Positions 16,225-24,446 of a stretch of DNA of 64,000 nucleotides are shown piece after piece. Where the stretch lies: assembly GCF_010645065.1 (NCBI RefSeq), contig NZ_JAADZW010000012.1, positions 1 through 64,000 of the forward strand, in the 5' to 3' direction. Each line of letters starts with the position of its first letter. The stretch's first letter is position 1. The DNA is from Flavobacterium fluviatile. GTDB taxonomy: Bacteria > Bacteroidota > Bacteroidia > Flavobacteriales > Flavobacteriaceae. Below the pieces are notes generated by a model. The model saw nothing but the letters and a program-made list of their open reading frames with translations. It was not told where the DNA came from and ran no database searches. The position numbers and the translations under genes were made by a program.

Positions 16225-18849
16225 CTAATCTATTTGAATAATCCGGGTTACGATATTGTTTTTAATTTCATTTTTTTCATCTGGCTGACAGCCCCCAATT
16301 GCAAGTTTAATTTTGCTGGAAAGCTGTTTTATATCACCTTCTGCCGTAATCGAAGAAAGGTCCTCCGGAGAAAGTGTAAAGTTGATTGTTTTACTTTCAC
16401 CTGATTTCAAACGAAGCCTTTCAAATCCTTTAAGGCTCTTTAAAGGCGCTTTTATGGATGAATCCTGATTGATGATATACAATTGGGCAACTTCTTCTCC
16501 TTCTGATTTACCGGTGTTCGTTACTCTGACAGAAACAGAAACAGGCTGACCTTTCTTTATTTTCGAAAAAATCTTTAACTGATCGTATTTAAATGTGGTA
16601 TAACTAAGTCCATACCCAAAACCATAAAGCGGTTCGCCTTTAAAATAGCGATAGGTTTTATTATCCATACTGTAGTCCACAAAAGAGGGCAGATCTGAAT
16701 CGCTTTTATAAAACGTAACAGGCAGTCTTCCCGCAGGATTATAATCCCCGAAAAGAATATCGGCTACTGCATTTCCAGCAGCCTGGCCTCCATACCACGC
16801 ATTGAGTATTGCAGGAATATTTTCAGCCTCCCACGGGATGGCTATGGCACTGCCGGTCATCATGACAAAAACGACTGGTTTTCCTGCGGTTTTCAAAGCT
16901 TTCATTAACTCGGTCTGGATTTTTGGAAGCAGGATAGAGGTACGGTCACCACCTGCAAAGCCCGGAAAGTTCACAGGCATTTCTTCACCTTCGAGCTGTG
17001 GGGATATTCCGCCCACATAAATAAATGCGTCGGCATCTTTATTTTTTTCGACTATTTTTTTGAAATCTGTTTTTTCAAAATTACCGGTATTTAATGCAAC
17101 ATTAGCTTTTCCTTCACCCTGCCAGTATTCTAAAACTAATTTGTAAACAGCATTCTTTTTCGTAATCAATTTAAACGTTCTTTCTCCCCATCTGTTTTTG
17201 TCCCATGCATTTAGAACTTCTTTTCCGTCGATTAAAAAACGATATCCATCATCTGCACTCAGTTCAAAAGTAATGGAGCCATCCTTTTCGGCTGTAAAAT
17301 TTGTCGTATAACGTGCAGAAAAGCGGTTTGCTTTAATGTTTTTGACAACAATTTCGCCTTCCTGCCAGAAGTTATTGATTTCTGATTCTGTTCGTACTGC
17401 TTCAGGCTCACCGGAAAGATTTTTATTATTGTAATATTCAGCTTTAAAGCCTTGTTTTCCTTCATAAGTGTATTGATTTTTAAGGTTTTGATATACTAGC
17501 AAAGTATCATTGGTAAAGTTGACTGCTTTTTCATAAATGACTTCTGTATTGACACCTGCTTTTTCTTTGATTCCTTGTAAAACTGTTGTTAGCTTGCTGG
17601 GTGTTCCGTTGTAATTTCCCAGAATGGATATGGAGTTGTCCGCGTTAGGACCAAGTACCACAATCTTTTTCAGGTTTTTATTTAGTGGCAGTGTATTTTT
17701 TTCATTTCGAAGTAAAACCATGGATTGTCTTGCCATTTTTAAGGCATGTTGCTTATGTTCCGTACTTTCTAAAACAGATGCCGGGGTTTGAGCGTACTTT
17801 ACCATTTCAGCAGGATCAAACATTCCAAGCCTGAAACGGATCATGAAGAGGCGTTTTACAGAAATGTCAATTTGTTCCTCACTTATTTTTCCATTTTTTA
17901 CCGCCTGAACCAAAGCTTTGTAAGCATCAGTACCACAGTCGATATCTGTTCCGTGAAAAACAGCATCTGCAGAAGCCGATTCAGCATCCGGATGTGTTTT
18001 ATGGTTTTTGAAAAAATCATCGATTGCCCAACAGTCAGAGGTTACATAACCATCAAATTTCCATTGATTTCTTAAAATATCCGTCATCAAAATATCGCTG
18101 GCACAACACGGCTGTGTCCTAAAAGCATTATAAGCGCACATAACACCGGCTACTTTAGACCCGGTTACTAATTTTTTAAACGCAGGCAGATAGGTATCCC
18201 AAAGTTCATAAGGGGTGACGTCAACATCAAAAGTATGACGCAAAGACTCAGGTCCGCTGTGTACTGCATAATGTTTGGCACATGCAGCAGCTTTTAGGTA
18301 TTTAGGATCGTCTCCCTGCAGGCCTTTAACAAATGAATCGCCCAGAATACTTGTAAGATACGGATCTTCTCCATACGTTTCCTGTCCGCGTCCCCAGCGT
18401 GGATCACGAAAAATGTTGATGTTTGGTGTCCAGTAGGTCAGTCCCAAATAGCGTTCATTGGTGCGACCTGATGCAACTGCTTTGTTGTAAATGGCTCTTC
18501 CTTCGAGTGCTGAATAATCGGCCATTTTAAAAAGTGAATTTTTATCAAATGTCGCCGCCATTGCTATTGCCTGAGGATAAACGGTTGTTTTGAAGGGGGT
18601 TCTTGCTACTCCGTGTAAAGTCTCATTCCACCAGTCATAGGCAGGTATTTGTAATCTCGGAATCGCCGGTGAGGAATTGAGCATCTGGGATACTTTTTCT
18701 TCTAATGTCAATTGGCCAACCAGATCATTTACCCGTTCTTCAAAACTTAATTTGGTATTTTGAAACCTGAACTTATCTTTTTTTTCTTGTCCGAAACAAT
18801 AACATGAAAAGACGAGTGCAAGTATATATGTGATTTTTTTTGTTTTCAT
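16225..18849 (-). CDS. GH3 beta-xylosidase/beta-glucosidase with PA14 insert
   Basis: The 874-residue secreted enzyme has a signal peptide (cleavage near CYCFGQ). Its GH3 TIM-barrel has the nucleophile Asp272 in GYVTSDCW. A second alpha/beta domain is interrupted by a PA14 module (about residues 457-600, with AEYYNNKNLSGEP and TFELSADDGYRFLIDG), and a C-terminal fibronectin-III-like domain begins near GYGLSYTTF. This layout is that of GH3 beta-xylosidases acting on xylo-oligosaccharides, where PA14 shapes the substrate site. Its place next to GH67 and GH10 genes supports xylose release from the non-reducing end, probably in the periplasm. It is divergent from the LacI regulator gene, and the repeated CAACCGATTG sits 44 bp before its start. 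Confidence 0.88.
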   Translation of the reverse strand: MKTKKITYILALVFSCYCFGQEKKDKFRFQNTKLSFEERVNDLVGQLTLEEKVSQMLNSSPAIPRLQIPAYDWWNETLHGVARTPFKTTVYPQAIAMAATFDKNSLFKMADYSALEGRAIYNKAVASGRTNERYLGLTYWTPNINIFRDPRWGRGQETYGEDPYLTSILGDSFVKGLQGDDPKYLKAAACAKHYAVHSGPESLRHTFDVDVTPYELWDTYLPAFKKLVTGSKVAGVMCAYNAFRTQPCCASDILMTDILRNQWKFDGYVTSDCWAIDDFFKNHKTHPDAESASADAVFHGTDIDCGTDAYKALVQAVKNGKISEEQIDISVKRLFMIRFRLGMFDPAEMVKYAQTPASVLESTEHKQHALKMARQSMVLLRNEKNTLPLNKNLKKIVVLGPNADNSISILGNYNGTPSKLTTVLQGIKEKAGVNTEVIYEKAVNFTNDTLLVYQNLKNQYTYEGKQGFKAEYYNNKNLSGEPEAVRTESEINNFWQEGEIVVKNIKANRFSARYTTNFTAEKDGSITFELSADDGYRFLIDGKEVLNAWDKNRWGERTFKLITKKNAVYKLVLEYWQGEGKANVALNTGNFEKTDFKKIVEKNKDADAFIYVGGISPQLEGEEMPVNFPGFAGGDRTSILLPKIQTELMKALKTAGKPVVFVMMTGSAIAIPWEAENIPAILNAWYGGQAAGNAVADILFGDYNPAGRLPVTFYKSDSDLPSFVDYSMDNKTYRYFKGEPLYGFGYGLSYTTFKYDQLKIFSKIKKGQPVSVSVRVTNTGKSEGEEVAQLYIINQDSSIKAPLKSLKGFERLRLKSGESKTINFTLSPEDLSSITAEGDIKQLSSKIKLAIGGCQPDEKNEIKNNIVTRIIQID

Positions 18850-18892
18850 TAGTTTAAATTTTTCGATACTTGGTTATAAATACACTTTTAAA

Positions 18893-18902
18893 CAACCGAT
18901 TG
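18893..18902. promoter_or_regulatory. Putative LacI-family operator before GH3
   Basis: CAACCGATTG occurs 44 bp upstream of the GH3 ATG (minus strand), in the divergent region next to the LacI gene. The same ten bases recur before GH67 and susC. Its context AAACAACCGATTGTGT is shared with the susC copy. Confidence 0.6.
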
Positions 18903-19036
18903 TGTAAAGTAATAACTTTTTTTTAGAATAAAAAAATTATGTTCACTCTGAGGACTTAAAAAATAACAATTTGCTACTGTGTTAGCTTATATTTTAACAA
19001 TAATTATTATAATATCTTAAATAGATGCAGCATAGA

Positions 19037-19065
19037 TTGTAATATCATTAAAATAAGTACATTTA
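19037..19065 (+). promoter_or_regulatory. Candidate promoter of the LacI-type regulator gene
   Basis: TTG at 19037-19039 and TACATTTA at 19058-19065 are 18 bp apart, close to the Bacteroidota TTG / TAnnTTTG consensus (one mismatch). The start codon follows 20 bp later. No CAACCGATTG lies over this promoter, so clear autoregulation is not seen. Confidence 0.45.
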
Positions 19066-19085
19066 CAGCCTTAGTACTTAATTTC

Positions 19086-20117
19086 ATGGAAGAACACAGA
19101 CACGTAACAATTTATGATATTGCTCAAAAACTGAATCTTGCAGCATCAACAATTTCACGGGCTCTAAAAGACCATCACAGCATCAGTGATAAGACTATAA
19201 AAAAAGTAAAGCAGACTGCCAAAGAAATGGGTTTTGTGCCGAACACCTTAGCAGCTGGCCTTCGGGGTAATGTAACAAAAACCATTGGAATTTTGATTCC
19301 TACAGTTACGCAGCCTTTTTTGTCGTCTTTAATCAGCGGCATTGAGATTGCAGCTCAAAAATCGGATTATTCCGTTATTATTATGCAGTCACATGATTCA
19401 TACCAGATGGAGGTAGATATGGCAAAATCGTTGTATAGTAACCGGGTAAGCGGTGTTATCTGTTCTCTGGCAATGGAGACTAAAGATACTTCACATTTCA
19501 AACAGTTCTCCAATAACAATATTCCTTTGGTGTTTGTTGACAGGGTTCCTAAAGATTATGATACTTTTCGTGTCGTAATCAATAATTATTTAGCGGGTTA
19601 TAAAGCTACTAAGCATCTTATAGAACAAGGATGCAAAAGAATCGCGCATTTAACACCAGTCTCGGAGTTTGGTTCTTTGTATAATGAAAGGAAAAGAGGA
19701 TACACAGATGCTTTAGCAGAACATGGTATTCCAATAGAAAACAATCTGATTATAAGTCTGAAAAAAATAACTTATGAAGAAGGGGTAAAGGCTTGTAATC
19801 AATTATTTGATCTGAAAAATCCGCCTGACGGGCTTTTTGCTCCAGGCGATCTTCTGGCGGTAAGCGCTGTGCAGACTGCTAAAAAAAGAGGCATTAAAGT
19901 TCCGGATCAGTTTGCAGTAATAGGCTTTAATAATGATCCAATCTCTGAAATAATTGAGCCTAATATTTCTACAATAACCCATCCGGCAGAGAAAATGGGT
20001 AAAGCTGCTGCGGAATTAATTATCAAAAATCTGAAATCTGTTAAAGAAGAAGATGCTAAAGAAATCACTTTTTTAAATACTCAGGTACTGGTAAGAGAAT
20101 CTTCGAGGAAAATTTAA
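19086..20117 (+). CDS. LacI family transcriptional regulator, probable xylan-locus regulator
   Basis: The 343-residue cytoplasmic DNA-binding protein has an N-terminal helix-turn-helix (about residues 8-30, TIYDIAQKLNLAASTISRAL) and a hinge helix (VPNTLAAGLRG). A periplasmic-binding-protein-like effector domain follows (ILIPTVTQPFLSSLISGIE, GLFAPGDLLAVSAVQ, AVIGFNNDPISEIIEP). It is the only transcription factor in the xylan locus and is divergent from GH3. The recurring near-palindrome CAACCGATTG before GH3, GH67 and susC looks like a LacI-type operator, so repression relieved by a xylan-derived sugar is the probable mechanism. Binding and effector are inferred, not shown. Xylan loci of Bacteroidota more often use hybrid two-component systems. 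Confidence 0.9.
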   Translation: MEEHRHVTIYDIAQKLNLAASTISRALKDHHSISDKTIKKVKQTAKEMGFVPNTLAAGLRGNVTKTIGILIPTVTQPFLSSLISGIEIAAQKSDYSVIIMQSHDSYQMEVDMAKSLYSNRVSGVICSLAMETKDTSHFKQFSNNNIPLVFVDRVPKDYDTFRVVINNYLAGYKATKHLIEQGCKRIAHLTPVSEFGSLYNERKRGYTDALAEHGIPIENNLIISLKKITYEEGVKACNQLFDLKNPPDGLFAPGDLLAVSAVQTAKKRGIKVPDQFAVIGFNNDPISEIIEPNISTITHPAEKMGKAAAELIIKNLKSVKEEDAKEITFLNTQVLVRESSRKI

Positions 20118-20226
20118 ACTATAATCTTCAAATTACATTTCAGGATGTTTTGCATTAACTTTTTTAAACGCTTCGGTTTGATTAACAGGATTTATTTTGT
20201 TAATGTTTTTTAAATCCGTTTCAAAA

Positions 20227-20279
20227 TTGAAATTTTATTTTTTTATTGCTTTATTTTTGTATTTTAGCACAACCGATTG
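20227..20279 (+). promoter_or_regulatory. GH67 promoter with downstream LacI-type operator
   Basis: TTG (20227-20229) and TATTTTTG (20252-20259, exact TAnnTTTG) with 22 bp between them form a candidate promoter. CAACCGATTG at 20270-20279 would lie just past the expected transcription start, a position where a bound repressor blocks elongation or clearance. The coding start is at 20389, leaving a leader of about 120 nt. Confidence 0.55.
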
Positions 20280-20388
20280 CGGACAGTAAAATTTTTCTGA
20301 TACGATGTTTTTTTAGAATTTATATTGCTAAATCATCATTTTAAATAAATATTGTTTGTAACAGACTTAAAATAAAACAACGGTAATA

Positions 20389-22554
20389 ATGAATTATATT
20401 AAAAAGACTTTTTTCAAATTGAGCATATTGTTTTTTTTGGTTAGCTGGCCAACATTAGCACAGAAAGACTACAAGTTATGGCTGCAATATGAAAAGAAAA
20501 CGGATTCAAAAATAATTTCAGGATACTTATCCAATATAAAAGGAGTAACAGCATTAGAAAATACAGAAACTTCAAAAATTGCTGTAAATGAATTACAGGT
20601 TGCTTTGAGTGAGATGCTGGGAAATAAAATTATGACTGAAACAAAACCAGATGGAGAAAATAAAATAATTATAGGTTCAAAATCGGTTTTAAATCCTGAA
20701 CTTCAAAAAGCAATTGGTTCTGATTTTGACCTGATACATGACGAAGGTTTTATTATCAAATCTGTTTCTGTAAAAAACAAAAAACATATTCTTATTACCG
20801 GCAAAAAAGATATTGGAGTTTTATACGGCGTTTATAATTTTTTAAGATTAATTCAAACGAATAAGCCAATACAAAATCTAAACATTGCTGATAGCCCAAA
20901 AACCAACATCAGAATTTTAAATCACTGGGATAATTTAGATCGTACCGTAGAACGTGGTTACGCCGGTTTTTCATTATGGAATTGGCAGAAACTGCCTGAT
21001 TTTATTGACCAGCGTTATATTGATTACGCAAGGGCAAATGCATCTATTGGAATAAATGGAACTGTCCTGACCAATGTAAATGCAAACGCTTTAATTTTGA
21101 CGCCTCAATATTTAGAGAAGGTTGAAGCTTTAGCAAACATATTCAGACCTTACGGAATAAAAGTGTATTTAACTGCCCGATTTTCAGCACCAATTGAAAT
21201 AGGGGGATTAAAAACAGCAGACCCAAAAGATGCAGAAGTTGTGAATTGGTGGAAAGATAAGGCCAAAGAAATTTATAAAAGAATTCCGGATTTTGGAGGT
21301 TTTCTGGTAAAAGCAAATTCTGAAGGTCAGCCAGGGCCACAAAATTACGGAAGAGATCATGTTGATGGGGCAAACATGCTCGCCGATGCTGTTGCACCTT
21401 TTGGCGGGATAATTATGTGGAGAGCGTTCGTCTATTCTGAACATGATTCCAATGACAGGGCAAAACAGGCTTATGCCGAATTCGTTCCTTATGACGGAAA
21501 ATTCAAAGACAATGTGATTGTGCAGGTAAAAAACGGAGCAATCGATTTTCAGCCCCGGGAACCTTTTCATCCTATGTTTGGCGCTATGCCGAAAACGCCT
21601 TTAATGATGGAATTTCAAATCACTCAGGAATATTTAGGTTTCAGTACACATTTGGTTTTTCTGCCTAAATTATTTCAGGAAGTTTTAGAAGCCGACACTT
21701 ATCAAAAAGGAAAAGGAACGACGGTTGCTAAAGTGATTGACGGTTCTTTTACAAAAACGAAACTGACCGGAATTGCCGGAGTTTCCAATATAGGAAATGA
21801 TTTAAACTGGACGGGACATCCTTTTGCACAGGCAAACTGGTACGGCTTTGGAAGACTCGCCTGGAATCCTGATTTAGATTCGGAAGCTATTGCTGATGAA
21901 TGGCTGAGATGCACTTTTTCGAATGATGAAAATTTTATTCAACCAGTTAAAAAAATGATGATTGAATCGCGTGAAGCAGTTGTCAGTTATATGACACCTC
22001 TTGGTTTGCATCATATTATGGATACAGGGCATCATTATGGTCCGGGTCCATGGGTTTCTAATTTGTCAAGACCGGAATGGAATCCGGTGTATTATCATAA
22101 AGCTGATAAAAACGGAATTGGTTTTGACCGTTCTAAAACCGGAACAAATGCCACAGCACAATATGCACCTGAAATTGAAAAATTATTTGATAACGCAAAA
22201 ACCTGTCCTGAAAAAGATTTATTATGGTTTCATCATGTTTCCTGGGATTTTAAATTAAAAAATGGGCAAACGTTATGGGATGGACTAGCTTTGAAGTATC
22301 AGGAAGGCGTTGACCAGGTAAAGAATATGCAAAATATTTGGAATAAAACCGAAAAATATGTGGATCAAGAGCGTTTCAAAGAGGTGCAGATGTTATTAGA
22401 AATCCAATATAAAGAAGCAAAATGGTGGCGGGACGCATGCTTGCTTTATTTTCAGCAATATTCGGGTAAAGAACTACCGGCCGGAGTGGAGAAAGCTAGT
22501 CAGTCTTTAGATTATTTTAAATCATTAAAATTTCCTTTTGCACCGGGGAACTAA
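20389..22554 (+). CDS. GH67 alpha-glucuronidase
   Basis: This 721-residue exported enzyme (signal peptide ending near PTLAQ) removes 4-O-methyl-glucuronic acid from the terminal non-reducing xylose of xylo-oligosaccharides. The sequence is GH67 throughout. It has a small N-terminal domain, then HWDNLDRTVERGYAG at the start of the barrel, GFLVKANSEGQPGP with the conserved Glu, and NGAIDFQPREPFHP, which carries the Asp and Glu of the inverting pair. The C-terminal helical domain starts with LGLHHIMDTGHHYGPGPW. The length agrees with the family. The GH10 xylanase gene follows 77 bp later in the same direction, so the two form an operon behind the operator at 20270. Confidence 0.92.
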   Translation: MNYIKKTFFKLSILFFLVSWPTLAQKDYKLWLQYEKKTDSKIISGYLSNIKGVTALENTETSKIAVNELQVALSEMLGNKIMTETKPDGENKIIIGSKSVLNPELQKAIGSDFDLIHDEGFIIKSVSVKNKKHILITGKKDIGVLYGVYNFLRLIQTNKPIQNLNIADSPKTNIRILNHWDNLDRTVERGYAGFSLWNWQKLPDFIDQRYIDYARANASIGINGTVLTNVNANALILTPQYLEKVEALANIFRPYGIKVYLTARFSAPIEIGGLKTADPKDAEVVNWWKDKAKEIYKRIPDFGGFLVKANSEGQPGPQNYGRDHVDGANMLADAVAPFGGIIMWRAFVYSEHDSNDRAKQAYAEFVPYDGKFKDNVIVQVKNGAIDFQPREPFHPMFGAMPKTPLMMEFQITQEYLGFSTHLVFLPKLFQEVLEADTYQKGKGTTVAKVIDGSFTKTKLTGIAGVSNIGNDLNWTGHPFAQANWYGFGRLAWNPDLDSEAIADEWLRCTFSNDENFIQPVKKMMIESREAVVSYMTPLGLHHIMDTGHHYGPGPWVSNLSRPEWNPVYYHKADKNGIGFDRSKTGTNATAQYAPEIEKLFDNAKTCPEKDLLWFHHVSWDFKLKNGQTLWDGLALKYQEGVDQVKNMQNIWNKTEKYVDQERFKEVQMLLEIQYKEAKWWRDACLLYFQQYSGKELPAGVEKASQSLDYFKSLKFPFAPGN

Positions 22555-22631
22555 TATAATTTTCTTACTTATTCCGTAAAAAAGACAATACTTTCGGCGC
22601 TTAAATTAACTATAACCTTAAAACCTATCAA

Positions 22632-23747
22632 ATGAAAAGAATCAATCATTATTTACTGCTTTTACCTGCAATACTTCTGAGCAGCTGTAATGCTCAAAAA
22701 GAAAAAAATACTGTTTCCCTGAAAGACAGTTATAAAAATGATTTTTATATTGGAACAGCTTTAGACGCAAATCAAATTGAAGAAAAAAATGCAAAAGAAG
22801 ATTCCCTTATAAAAAAAGAGTTTAATGCAATAACGGCAGAAAATATAATGAAATCGATGTTTGTGCATCCTGCAAAAGATAAATACGATTTTGCATTGTC
22901 TGATAAATTTGTTGCTTATGGCGAAAAGAATAAAATGTTTATTCACGGTCATACCTTAATCTGGCACAGTCAATTGGCTCCATGGATGACCGAAATTAAG
23001 GACAGTACAGAAATGAAAGCTTTTATGAAGGATCATATTACAACTATAGTTTCTAAATATAAAGGAAGGATTGATTCATGGGATGTAGTAAATGAAGCCC
23101 TGAATGATGATGGAACATTAAGAAAATCTGTTTTCTTGAATACGCTTGGAGAGCAGTATCTTGTTGACGCTTTTAAACTGGCAGCTGCTGCTGATCCAAA
23201 AACAGATTTGTATTATAATGACTATAATAATGAAGAGCCAGCCAAAAGAGAAGGAAATATTAATCTGATAAAAAAAATCAAAGCAGGTGGAGGGAAGATC
23301 GACGGAGTAGGAATTCAGGCACACTGGCGTTTAGAAAGTCCTTCTATAGAGATGATTGAGGAAAGTATTCTGGCGTATTCTGCCCTTGGCTTAAAAGTTG
23401 CTTTTACCGAATTAGATATTACCGTTTTGCCAAATCCATGGGATTTAAAAGGTGCTGATGTGAACCAGAATTTTGAAGGAAGTGCCAAAATGAATCCTTA
23501 CCCGGAAAAACTTCCGGATTCTGTTCAGGTAAAATTAGCTGAACGTTATGCCTCGATCTTTAAATTGTTTTTAAAGCATCAGGATAAAATCAGTCGCGTA
23601 ACATTTTGGGGGGTTCATGACGGACAATCGTGGCTAAATGACTGGCCGATAAAAGGAAGGACAAATTACCCATTGTTATTTGATAAAGACTTAAAACCCA
23701 AAAAAGCCTATCAGAGTGTGATGACGCTGAAAGAAACCAAAAAATAG
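22632..23747 (+). CDS. GH10 endo-1,4-beta-xylanase, lipoprotein
   Basis: The 371-residue single-domain xylanase has a lipoprotein signal (LLSSCNAQ, Cys about residue 19) that would tether it to the envelope, perhaps the cell surface. The catalytic pair is visible: acid/base Glu155 in WDVVNEAL and nucleophile Glu260 in AFTELDI. Other GH10 hallmarks are HGHTLIWHSQ, YYNDYNNEE, GIQAHW and WGVHDGQSWLNDWP. GH10 enzymes cut the xylan backbone and tolerate side chains, producing short glucuronoxylo-oligosaccharides that suit the GH67 enzyme encoded just upstream. No carbohydrate-binding module is fused. A hairpin terminator lies about 240 bp behind it. Confidence 0.94.
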   Translation: MKRINHYLLLLPAILLSSCNAQKEKNTVSLKDSYKNDFYIGTALDANQIEEKNAKEDSLIKKEFNAITAENIMKSMFVHPAKDKYDFALSDKFVAYGEKNKMFIHGHTLIWHSQLAPWMTEIKDSTEMKAFMKDHITTIVSKYKGRIDSWDVVNEALNDDGTLRKSVFLNTLGEQYLVDAFKLAAAADPKTDLYYNDYNNEEPAKREGNINLIKKIKAGGGKIDGVGIQAHWRLESPSIEMIEESILAYSALGLKVAFTELDITVLPNPWDLKGADVNQNFEGSAKMNPYPEKLPDSVQVKLAERYASIFKLFLKHQDKISRVTFWGVHDGQSWLNDWPIKGRTNYPLLFDKDLKPKKAYQSVMTLKETKK

Positions 23748-23936
23748 TTTGTGCAGCGTTTATATCATAATTAGATTTTATGATTTGAGAACTTTGAAAA
23801 ATTAAATTTAATCCTGATAATTCGATTATTACTCTTTGTGATAGTCGTAAAAGGTTAATTCTGCAATAATTTTTTTTCAGTAGATTTTGTAAAAATGTAG
23901 AGTAAGCTAAATAATATATTGCTTACCTCTGACTTA

Positions 23937-23988
23937 TAGTGAAGCTTATTGGAAAAACAAAATAGTGAAGCTTATTGGAAAAACAAAA
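23937..23988. repeat. Perfect 26-bp tandem duplication
   Basis: Bases 23937-23962 are repeated exactly at 23963-23988 (unit starts TAGTGAAGCTTATTGGAA). The second copy runs directly into the terminator hairpin, so the duplication may have arisen by slippage next to it. Confidence 0.9.
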
Positions 23989-24025
23989 GCTCCTTAGTAC
24001 AATTAATGATATTAAGGAGCTTTTT
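23986..24025 (+). terminator. Terminator of the GH67-GH10 operon
   Basis: AAAGCTCCTTA and TAAGGAGCTTT form a perfect 11-bp stem followed by further T residues on the plus strand. Confidence 0.75.
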
Positions 24026-24039
24026 GCATATAACTAAAG

Positions 24040-24049
24040 CAACCGATTG
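24040..24049. promoter_or_regulatory. Putative LacI-family operator upstream of susC (distal)
   Basis: This is a CAACCGATTG copy about 400 bp before the susC start and just past the upstream terminator. Together with the copies at 24111 and 24353 it could allow looping between bound dimers. Confidence 0.5.
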
Positions 24050-24110
24050 TATTCTGCTTTAATTATAAGGTTTTTGACTTGTTTGAAAAGACTTCTTTTT
24101 TGTTGGTGTG

Positions 24111-24120
24111 CAACCAATTG
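24111..24120. promoter_or_regulatory. Variant LacI-family operator (CAACCAATTG)
   Basis: It differs from the repeated ten-mer by one base and keeps the CAA...TTG half-sites. It lies between the other two sites in the susC upstream region; spacings are 71 and 242 bp. Confidence 0.35.
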
Positions 24121-24352
24121 TTTTGTTTGTTGGTGAGGATTTAACAATATTTTACTTTTTAATTCTATCTTTTTTTTCAGAAAACAAAGATTTATCATTT
24201 ATTCAGCTAATTAATAAATTCCTCTATAAATCATTATTTTTAAAAGGATAATTAATTCTATAAATATTAATATTCTATTTATTTGATATAAATATTACAC
24301 AGACTGTTTTTTATTTACTAATTATTACTAATTATCTAAAAAAAATATTAAA

Positions 24353-24389
24353 CAACCGATTGTGTGTTAATTGTTTTTTTTTACATTTG
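24353..24389 (+). promoter_or_regulatory. susC promoter overlapped by a LacI-type operator
   Basis: CAACCGATTG (24353-24362) ends in TTG, which serves as the -33 box of a consensus Bacteroidota promoter whose -7 box TACATTTG is at 24382-24389, with 19 bp between them. A protein bound to the ten-mer would cover the -33 region and exclude RNA polymerase. The susC start codon is 57 bp further on. The remaining bases between 23748 and 24446 are AT-rich and hold no gene. Confidence 0.7.
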
Positions 24390-24446
24390 TTTCAAATACA
24401 CTTAAGACTAAACCAAAAATGAATTTTAATTATTAAACCAATTTTT

